Assembly (NCBI GenBank): GCA_900754605.1
Contig: CAAEDK010000154.1
Location: forward strand, 1-18,659
DNA length: 18,659 bases
Source: an uncultured Oscillospiraceae bacterium
GTDB lineage: Bacteria; Bacillota_A; Clostridia; Oscillospirales; Oscillospiraceae
Direction of reading: 5' to 3'
The position numbers were made by a program, and so were the translations under genes. Each line of letters starts with the position of its first letter. Positions within the stretch are counted from its first letter, which is position 1. The notes under the pieces were generated by a model. The model did not search any database. It was given only the letters and a program-made list of their open reading frames with translations, and was not told where the DNA came from. Positions 13,210 to 18,659 of this stretch are shown here, piece by piece.

Positions 13210-15491
13210 GGCTCACTCCTTTTCTTCCTGGTTTTTGGAGACTTTCCCGTTCCGCCCGGTGTCGGCGGCATAGCGCCTTTCATACGCCTGGTGCCGTGGT
13301 TTACACCTGGAGGGGCGTCGGCTCTTTGCGGAGCCGTCCCTGCCGTTGCGGCGGGAGGCGTCTGCGCCTTTGCCGGAGTCCTCCCAGTCCCGCCGGGCCT
13401 GCGCGTTCCTGCCGTTCCGGACGGAGAAGCGCCGCTTGTAACGGAATGTGCCTCATGCCCGGCAGCGGATACCGTTCCTGCTGTTCCGGGCGGGGGCGCG
13501 GCACGGCTGCTCCGGGAGCTGCCTGCTGTGGGGCGGGGACTTCCTGCCATATCCGACAAAACACCTTCGCCGCCCGGGGAGGCATGGGGGATGGGGGAGG
13601 CGGTATGCCTTCCTGCCATACCGACGAAAGGTGATACCACTCCAGACACGGTACTGCTCCCGGCGGGAGTGCCCGTTCCTGCCATACTGGAGGAAGATAC
13701 TTCACCACCGTGAGATTGACGACCACCAATAGGCGGCCGTGTTCCTGCCGTTCCGGGGGTGGAAGCGCCGCCCTCACGCGGCCTCTGACTCCCAACCGGG
13801 GGACGGGCCGCGGATTTCTCCGTTGTAGCAGATGCGCTACCGCCTACACGAGACACGGTATCTGCACCGTGAGAAGCAGTTCCTGCCGGAGCAACCGGCG
13901 GGCGGGGCTCTGATTTTTCACCTCCAGCGACACCAGGAGGCGTCGGGATCTTCGGAGTCCGGTCCTGCTGAAGCGGCGGGCGCTCCCGCATGGTTTCACG
14001 AGTGCTGGAGGTGTGCGTCGTGCGTTCAGGACCGGCCACGGCAGCCGTCCCAGGCGTTACGGCCGACCTGCGGGTTACGCCTGCTCTATCGGGCCGCTTA
14101 CTGTCTCCCTGGTCATACGAGGGAGTGCCGGGCGGCCGGCGCGTCCCATCCTGGGGTCCGGCAGTGCGGCCCAGCGTCCCCTTGGAGGACTCGCCGCTCA
14201 CCCCGCCTGTCCGGACAGAGGCGGCGGTATAGGGAGTAGAGGCACGGGTCCCCCTTGCCTCCGGGGGAACAGAACTGCGTCGTGCCCCATGTGTATGGAT
14301 CGTCGGCGTCTTACCGCCCTTGTGTTCAGCGGCCGGTTGTTCAACCCCCGCTGCATGGCTGCCCTCTGGCGGGGCTTCATCCATCTTGGGGGAGACGCCC
14401 TGCACAGTCTGTTTGGAAGCATACACTCCGCCTTGAGCAGAAGGAGAACGGGGGTCCGTCTGTGTTCCTGCCTGTTGTCCTGCGCTGGCAGCTCCAGGCG
14501 AGGCGCCAGCGCCGCCAGGACTTCCGCCAGACGGAGGCGGCGGGGGTGTGCGCGGATTGGTACGCGGCTCCGAAGAGCTTCCGCCGGAACTGCCGCCTTT
14601 CCGACTTTTATTTCCAACGGAATTTCCGGCGGCTTTTGCGATGGAGCTTCCGATCCCCTTGACAACCGCATAAGCCACCATGCCTGGAAGCCCGCGGCCG
14701 AGCCCATCGCCGGTGAGGGCGGGGTTAAGCCCCATGCGGGCGATGATGCCGTCTATCTTGCGGGCAACCCTGGCGATACCTACGATCAGAAGCATCCAGG
14801 GCAGGACGGCAACCCCGCTTGGTACATACCCCAAAGCCGAAATCAGCAGCTTCAGGAATATGACATTCATAATCATCATCACGCACATGGAGCCGAACAT
14901 CCGGCACCAGCCCTTGAAAATGTCCTCCGTATTTTTGGACCCGCCCATGCCAAAGGCAAGCGGGGCCATGAGAACGAGAATAGCCGTTACGACATACCGT
15001 TCCGCCACCTCGAAGCACAGCTTGACAAACTGCCACATCACGACAATGCCAACAATGATGATCAGGAGCCAAGAAGCTCCAATCGTAAAATTATTTTCAT
15101 CCGGGATGGTAATGGTGACGCTGGTGGGAACCTGAAGCAACGCAATCACCTGCGATGAGATGCCGAGGCCGATTTCACAAATTTGCTGACTCACCAGAAG
15201 CAAAAAGGCAAACACGAAAGTCCGGGTAAACAGCAGTTTGGGGTCCTCACCTTCAAAGCCCAAACCGATGACCATGCTCTTCATCGCTTGAAAGACCAGA
15301 TTGCCCAGAAGCAGCGCCCACCCAACGGCAATCACGATACTCAAAATATCGTCTGTGACCGGAGCCACCTGACGGAAATAGCTGAGATCCATCTGAAAAA
15401 CTTCCAGAAGAGAATTTGCGATATACTGGACCATCTCAAGGCACAGGCTGTAAACCCACTGAACAAAGCCCTTAAAAATTCCTTCAAGAAT
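13206..15491 (-). CDS. virB6: VirB6/TrbL-like channel protein with long low-complexity tail
   Basis: About 760 residues. In the numbering from GTG 15500, residues 1-280 are hydrophobic with around six membrane segments (about 50-72, 90-112, 143-165, 168-188, 203-223, 230-250), the layout of VirB6/TrbL proteins that form the inner-membrane part of the DNA channel. After GLGRGLPGMVAYAVVKGIG (about 267-285) comes a tail of some 460 residues rich in Gly, Ser, Pro, Thr and Ala, including 22-23-residue repeats, ending in a basic KTRKKRSEP. No good ATG opens the frame. GTG 15500 overlaps the GGGAGG ribosome site, while ATT 15491 lies 8 bases after it and is my choice. The gene is in frame with, and only nine codons after, the pilin-like gene. 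Its stop overlaps the C39 gene start. Confidence 0.88.
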   Translation of the reverse strand: MLEGIFKGFVQWVYSLCLEMVQYIANSLLEVFQMDLSYFRQVAPVTDDILSIVIAVGWALLLGNLVFQAMKSMVIGLGFEGEDPKLLFTRTFVFAFLLLVSQQICEIGLGISSQVIALLQVPTSVTITIPDENNFTIGASWLLIIIVGIVVMWQFVKLCFEVAERYVVTAILVLMAPLAFGMGGSKNTEDIFKGWCRMFGSMCVMMIMNVIFLKLLISALGYVPSGVAVLPWMLLIVGIARVARKIDGIIARMGLNPALTGDGLGRGLPGMVAYAVVKGIGSSIAKAAGNSVGNKSRKGGSSGGSSSEPRTNPRTPPPPPSGGSPGGAGASPGAASAGQQAGTQTDPRSPSAQGGVYASKQTVQGVSPKMDEAPPEGSHAAGVEQPAAEHKGGKTPTIHTHGARRSSVPPEARGTRASTPYTAASVRTGGVSGESSKGTLGRTAGPQDGTRRPPGTPSYDQGDSKRPDRAGVTRRSAVTPGTAAVAGPERTTHTSSTRETMRERPPLQQDRTPKIPTPPGVAGGEKSEPRPPVAPAGTASHGADTVSRVGGSASATTEKSAARPPVGSQRPREGGASTPGTAGTRPPIGGRQSHGGEVSSSSMAGTGTPAGSSTVSGVVSPFVGMAGRHTASPIPHASPGGEGVLSDMAGSPRPTAGSSRSSRAAPPPGTAGTVSAAGHEAHSVTSGASPSGTAGTRRPGGTGRTPAKAQTPPAATAGTAPQRADAPPGVNHGTRRMKGAMPPTPGGTGKSPKTRKKRSEP
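13336..13890 (-). repeat. in-frame tandem repeats of 66/69 bases in the virB6 tail
   Basis: On the plus strand a core like GTTCCTGCCGTTCCGG recurs with its first base at 13336, 13405, 13474, 13540, 13609, 13675, 13741 and 13879. Spacings are 69, 69, 66, 69, 66, 66 and 138 bases, all whole codons. In protein terms each unit of 22-23 residues carries (G/S)(T/M)AG(T/S), with the rest freely variable. Confidence 0.8.
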
Positions 15492-15509
15492 AAAAACCAC
15501 CTCCCAACC
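15486..15509 (-). promoter_or_regulatory. ribosome site that decides the virB6 start
   Basis: Minus-strand TTGGGAGGTGGTTTTTATT: the GGGAGG core overlaps the only GTG candidate and stands 8 bases from an in-frame ATT. The next in-frame ATG (15434) has no ribosome site. Confidence 0.6.
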
Positions 15510-15527
15510 GGCGTATGGCTGAGAGGT

Positions 15528-15890
15528 TTACTGAATGGTGGCCAGGCCGTCAAAAAGAGGCCGGACATAGGCCAGGAAGGCGCCCATTCCGTTAATGATG
15601 GCCCAAGCGATCCAGATACGCTTGAGCCAGTCCCATGCCTGATCGGTTTTATGCTGGTTATTGGAAACTTTGGCTCCAATCACAGCAACGGCAGACATCA
15701 GGCCGGCCAGCACGGTGCTGATCCCGGCAATCTTGTTATAGACATCGACGATGATACGGTTTGCGGCCGTCCACATATCCTCTACGGCCAGAGCTGGCGT
15801 AATCATATAGGTCACAATCAAAATAAACGCCATTATCTGAACATAATAGCGGGGGGCTTTAGGCCCGAGACGGACCAGAAGATTTTTCAT
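15528..15890 (-). CDS. VirB2-like pilin candidate, small membrane protein
   Basis: 120 residues. A basic N-terminus (MKNLLVRLGPKAPRYY) precedes a hydrophobic signal (about 18-35) ending TPALA, a good signal-peptidase site after A35. The predicted mature chain has two hydrophobic helices (about 52-72 and 90-108) joined by a polar basic loop (AKVSNNQHKTDQAWDWLKR). A cleaved leader, two helices and a basic cytoplasmic loop is the layout of VirB2/TrbC pilins, and the place directly before virB6 agrees. No sequence-level match is claimed. ATG 15890 has a GAGGAGGG site. The long two-lobed terminator-like hairpin just upstream could set its expression apart from the adhesin gene. Confidence 0.75.
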   Translation of the reverse strand: MKNLLVRLGPKAPRYYVQIMAFILIVTYMITPALAVEDMWTAANRIIVDVYNKIAGISTVLAGLMSAVAVIGAKVSNNQHKTDQAWDWLKRIWIAWAIINGMGAFLAYVRPLFDGLATIQ

Positions 15891-15912
15891 AGGGCATCCC
15901 TCCTCGGAGCAT

Positions 15913-15965
15913 AAAAAGGGACTGTGTAAGCGCCCTCGTTCCCGAGGTAATTGCCCACACAGTCC
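15913..15965 (-). terminator. two-lobed hairpin with U tract before the pilin-like gene
   Basis: In the minus transcript GGACTGTGT (15965-15957) pairs perfectly with ACACAGTCC (15927-15919). Inside it CCTCG (15947-15943) pairs with CGAGG (15938-15934) around a GGAA tetraloop. CTTTTTA follows (T run 15917-15913). It lies between the 120-residue hypothetical gene and the pilin-like gene and resembles an intrinsic terminator or partial attenuator. Confidence 0.72.
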
Positions 15966-15986
15966 ATGATTGACGGTTGTTTTTGA

Positions 15987-16349
15987 TTATTTAGGCGTCC
16001 GGCTTAGGGGAGACTCCATTGCGAAGCCCGAGGCCGGGCTGCACTCACTCTCTTGGAACAGCCTTCGATAGAAGCCGGGAATATCTTGCAGGTCCTGTTC
16101 ATCAATAGGCATCCACCAGAGCGTCAGTAAATTGACTGTGTATTTGTGCATGGTGGCCTGCCGAAGCCGCTTGGTAAAAAGCGGGACCGGATAATCAGCT
16201 TTCACCGAAATATATGTGTCTCCTTCGTTCTTCCGATAAAGGAGGACATCTCCTGTATCGGCACATTCAAATTGTCCTCCATACATCTCCGTATAACGAT
16301 CCGCAGCCGCACGGAGTTCTTTATCATTCAGGTAGGAAGAATAGGTCAT
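15987..16349 (-). CDS. hypothetical protein (120 aa) between adhesin and pilin candidate
   Basis: 120 residues, soluble, beginning MTYSSYLNDKELRAAADRYT. It is a mixed alpha/beta chain (GGQFECADTGDVLLYRKNEG, DTYISVKADYPVPLF, then LLTLWWMPIDEQDLQDIPGF) with no signal, membrane segment or catalytic motif I know. The frame opens at 16385, but the ATG at 16349 has a strong CGGAGG site 7 bases upstream, while the longer version starts inside the intergenic hairpin. Position suggests a cytoplasmic accessory of the adhesin/transfer operon. Family unknown to me. Confidence 0.75.
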   Translation of the reverse strand: MTYSSYLNDKELRAAADRYTEMYGGQFECADTGDVLLYRKNEGDTYISVKADYPVPLFTKRLRQATMHKYTVNLLTLWWMPIDEQDLQDIPGFYRRLFQESECSPASGFAMESPLSRTPK

Positions 16350-16368
16350 CTGTTTACCTCCGTTCAGG

Positions 16369-16403
16369 GGATAGGGACGGCACACAGAATGCCGCCCCTA
16401 TCC
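16369..16403 (-). other. intergenic hairpin after the adhesin gene, no U tract
   Basis: GGATAGGGGCGGCA (16403-16390) and TGCCGTCCCTATCC (16382-16369) form a 14-base stem with one G-U pair and a 7-base loop in the minus transcript. No T run follows (CCTGAACGGAGG), so simple intrinsic termination is unlikely. It may stabilise or punctuate the message between the adhesin gene and the next gene. Confidence 0.65.
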
Positions 16404-16409
16404 ATCATG

Positions 16410-18659
16410 TCAATAGCCGGTTTTGGGGAGATTGGGCTGATTGAGCTTGACGATCAGGGTGATCCATGCGGCGCGTCCGGTCTCCCACTGGCTCATATAT
16501 TGGCCACCCGCGTCGGCCCGGTTGACCACCTGATAGCCATTGGCAAGGTTGGCGCTGGTCTGGATGGTAACGGTAGGCTTTACCACAGAAGCAAAGCCAG
16601 CCGGCACCTTGCCGAACTCCAGACGCACATCCGTGACCACCTCGTCCTGCATCAGCGAGATGGCGGAAAGGTCAAAGGCATAATTGTTGGTGCTGAGCAG
16701 GTTGGTAGCAAGCACCCGGTAGTCATTGTAATTGGTCTTATAGGTGATCTGGTAGTTGAGACGGGTGTTATAGGTGCCGGTTGTGATGGTCTTGGCTGTG
16801 GCGCAGTCGGTGGGGAAGCGGTCGTGGAGGTAGAAGTTCTCCAGCGGCACATTGGAATTGTTCGCCACGGTAAGGTCATAGCGCATGGAATCTCCGGCCA
16901 GAAGTTGCTTGTTGCCGGTCTTGGTGACAGTGACCTTCAGATTGGCCGGCTTGTCATAGGCCGCGATTTTGATGATCTGCCCCGCATACTCCAGTGTGAC
17001 ATCGTGGACGGTAGGATCAAGCTGGAAATAGGCAGGCGCGGTGACTTCCCGGATTTTATAGCGTGTCAAAGGCAGGGGTTTGGAGGCCGCAACACCCCGG
17101 GCATCGGTAGTGATATAGTCCACCACCCGGCCGCTGCGCTCATTGATGATTTCATAGACTGCTCCCTGGAGGGGAGTCCCGGCCGGAACGCCTGTGACGG
17201 AGTTTGCTTCGGCGGCGTATTTGTAGATCTGAATTTGACCTGTGATGGCTTCGTTGACCCACTCAATTTCCGCCGTGCGGCCCGGACGCACATAGACGGT
17301 CTTATATTCCTTATCCAAGATGTAGCCCTCGGCCGCCTCCAGCTCTCTCAGATAAAAGCGTCCGCTGGTATTGGCACCATCCGGGAGATCATCAGCGGTG
17401 ATATAAACATAGCCGTCATCGTCGCTGGTGAACTCACCGATGGGATTGCGGTCCTCGTCGTAGAGTAAGAACTTGACGCCATAGATACCTTCTCCGCTGG
17501 TATCCACCTTGTGGATCAGGATTCCAGATGCGGCGGCGTTGGTGACCCGCAGAGTGGTCACTTTCCCGTCTTTAACTTCAAAATAGTGCGGGGTGTCGTC
17601 CAGCACGAAATCCGGGTTGGCCTCGATCTCAATCGCGTAATAAGAGCCGTCCTCCAGGGCAAGGTAGGCCCTGCCGTTTTTATCGGTAGTGATGGTATCT
17701 ACCAAGGCATCATCCATGCGGCGGATCTCAAAAGTGGTATCGGGAATTCTTTCGGAGGTCTTGCTCGCGTTGACCTTGATAATTTCAATTCCGCCTATGG
17801 GATTGTTGTAAAAATACAGCTCCTGCGTGTCATTGGGATTGATCACCACGGTTTGGGACTGCGTATTGGGGTCAATCGTATAGCCCGGGATGCTTTCCAC
17901 CTCCGTTACCACCACTGTGCCTGTGAGGCCGGAAAGAATAATCTGACCTTCCGAGTTGGTCCAGTACAGGCCATTGCTGGAGAGCTGCCCGCTGTCGGCA
18001 TCCACAAAACTTCCGTCAGAGTATGTGATTTTGAATTGTACCCCTTCAAGCGGCGTTTTCTTGTCATTGCCAGAGAGTTTGTGGATAATGAGTTGTCCTG
18101 TGGGTTGATTGCGAAATTCGAGGGTAACCGTTTGCCCGGCTTGGATTTGGGCCGTCTGGGGTGTGTCATCCAGGATGAAACCATCTTTCGCCCGGGTTTC
18201 TTTGACCACGAGTGTGGTGCCAGGGTCGATGCCCTCAATGAGGATGGTCCCCGCGGAATCGGTCACGAAGTAGCCGTTGCTGTCGCCCACCACGGTCCCG
18301 TCGCTCTCAGTCACAAAGAACTGAACATCAGAAATCGGGGAATTGTCGGCACTGGACACCTTTTTGATAAGCAGCGAGCCCTTGGGGCTGTTGTTAAAAT
18401 AGACCTGAACAACCTCCTGATCTTTGCCGGAGAGGTACACTGTTTGGGGCGGGGTGTCGATCACATGAGAGCCGTCACTGGAGAGCTCTTCGATAATGTA
18501 AGTGCCGGCCTTGCAGCCCGTGACGGTGAAAGAGCCGTTCACCGAAGTTCGGTAAGTGCCGATGACCGTGCCGCCGGTGCCGGAGGTGTTGCCGGAGAGA
18601 TACCGGACCTGGAACACAGCCCCCTCAATAGCGGCCCCGGTCTCACTGTCATATTTCCA
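16410..18659 (-). CDS. multi-Cna_B surface adhesin (SpaA-like), 3' part, ends LPKTGY
   Basis: The C-terminal 749 residues of a larger surface protein; the frame is open to the window's right edge, and the GTG at 18617 is internal. In the numbering from that GTG, at least six Cna_B-type beta-sandwich modules follow each other (ending near 78, 172, 274, 363, 458 and 557). Each has the pattern D-x-x-T-G/G-V-x-F-x-I, a T-D-x-x-G turn, an E-x-x-A-P-x-G-Y-like element and a closing F-x-N-x-P. Such modules often carry Lys-Asn/Asp isopeptide bonds. A final beta-rich domain (558-725) includes GDSMRYDLTVANNSN and ends PNLPKTGY-stop. The LPKTG resembles a sortase motif but has no hydrophobic or basic tail. 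Lying first in the visible operon, it probably serves cell contact or attachment for mating. Confidence 0.9.
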   Translation of the reverse strand, partial: WKYDSETGAAIEGAVFQVRYLSGNTSGTGGTVIGTYRTSVNGSFTVTGCKAGTYIIEELSSDGSHVIDTPPQTVYLSGKDQEVVQVYFNNSPKGSLLIKKVSSADNSPISDVQFFVTESDGTVVGDSNGYFVTDSAGTILIEGIDPGTTLVVKETRAKDGFILDDTPQTAQIQAGQTVTLEFRNQPTGQLIIHKLSGNDKKTPLEGVQFKITYSDGSFVDADSGQLSSNGLYWTNSEGQIILSGLTGTVVVTEVESIPGYTIDPNTQSQTVVINPNDTQELYFYNNPIGGIEIIKVNASKTSERIPDTTFEIRRMDDALVDTITTDKNGRAYLALEDGSYYAIEIEANPDFVLDDTPHYFEVKDGKVTTLRVTNAAASGILIHKVDTSGEGIYGVKFLLYDEDRNPIGEFTSDDDGYVYITADDLPDGANTSGRFYLRELEAAEGYILDKEYKTVYVRPGRTAEIEWVNEAITGQIQIYKYAAEANSVTGVPAGTPLQGAVYEIINERSGRVVDYITTDARGVAASKPLPLTRYKIREVTAPAYFQLDPTVHDVTLEYAGQIIKIAAYDKPANLKVTVTKTGNKQLLAGDSMRYDLTVANNSNVPLENFYLHDRFPTDCATAKTITTGTYNTRLNYQITYKTNYNDYRVLATNLLSTNNYAFDLSAISLMQDEVVTDVRLEFGKVPAGFASVVKPTVTIQTSANLANGYQVVNRADAGGQYMSQWETGRAAWITLIVKLNQPNLPKTGY
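16947..18659 (-). repeat. tandem Cna_B domain repeats (about 90-100 aa each)
   Basis: Six divergent repeats, each beginning like KGSLLIKKV, TGQLIIHKL, IGGIEIIKV, SGILIHKV or TGQIQIYKY and closing with FNNSP, FRNQP, FYNNP, VTNAA, WVNEA or AYDKP. Similarity is at protein level. I saw no long identical DNA copies. Confidence 0.85.

Noticed and set aside
13089..13713. Plus-strand frames of 171-181 codons over the virB6 tail and the start of the C39 gene
   Set aside because: Products of the same tandem repeats read on the opposite strand; no start signals.
13206..14610. Frameshift or pseudogene in the virB6 tail because of its odd composition
   Set aside because: The frame stays open to a stop that overlaps the next gene's ATG, repeat spacing is always whole codons, and the C-terminus is basic and orderly, so the tail is real coding sequence.
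14013..15158. Long plus-strand frame of 381 codons opposite virB6
   Set aside because: It lies antisense to the membrane and repeat coding parts of virB6, has Cys/Arg/Pro-rich composition and no ribosome site; it is a shadow of GC-rich coding DNA.
16146..17468. Plus-strand frame of 440 codons opposite the adhesin
   Set aside because: Antisense to Cna_B modules; Ile/Gly-rich composition follows from the repeated codons on the other strand.

Overview
The window looks like part of an integrative and conjugative element (ICE, or conjugative transposon) from a GC-rich Clostridia genome. The Oscillospiraceae/Lachnospiraceae gut-type lineage is my inference from GC content, Shine-Dalgarno (SD)-rich starts and gene families; I could not search a database. 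Nearly all genes lie on the minus strand, so the operons read from right to left. No integrase, relaxase or element end is visible, so both ends of the element lie outside the window or are unrecognised.

Right part (18659 to 8789) is a Gram-positive type IV secretion (T4SS) or mating-pair module. In transcription order it holds: a large multi-Cna_B surface adhesin, cut by the window edge, that ends abruptly in LPKTGY; a small unknown protein; a VirB2-like pilin candidate; a VirB6-like membrane channel protein with a long low-complexity tail built partly of 22-23-residue tandem units; a membrane-anchored C39-type cysteine peptidase; a small XRE-type regulator; a PrgI/VirB3-like protein; and the VirB4 ATPase. 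Several junctions overlap by a few bases. Strong RNA hairpins lie at two junctions, after the adhesin and before the pilin candidate.

Middle (8789 to 7344) breaks the pattern. A single plus-strand gene of unknown function, with its own promoter and a strong terminator, sits between virB4 and the next minus-strand gene. After that unknown gene (8270-7611) comes a 267-base non-coding stretch. There a perfect terminator hairpin and a perfect alternative pairing compete for the same strand, which is the arrangement of a transcription attenuator placed in front of the coupling-protein operon.

Left part (7343 to 466) encodes DNA processing and recruitment: an unknown 371-residue protein overlapping virD4, the VirD4/TraG-type coupling protein, a RepA_N-type replication initiator, a small protein with a probable winged-helix N-terminus, a protein with S1/OB-like modules behind a long acidic disordered N-terminus, and a 58-residue protein. 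At the far left edge is the 5' end of ahpC (peroxiredoxin) with a near-consensus promoter and a palindrome just downstream of the -10 box. It may be chromosomal flank or cargo.

The leads I rate highest are the candidate attenuator at 7456-7598, the orphan plus-strand gene at 8361-8726, the coding minisatellite in the VirB6 tail, the non-canonical start of that virB6 gene, and the tail-less LPKTG terminus of the adhesin.
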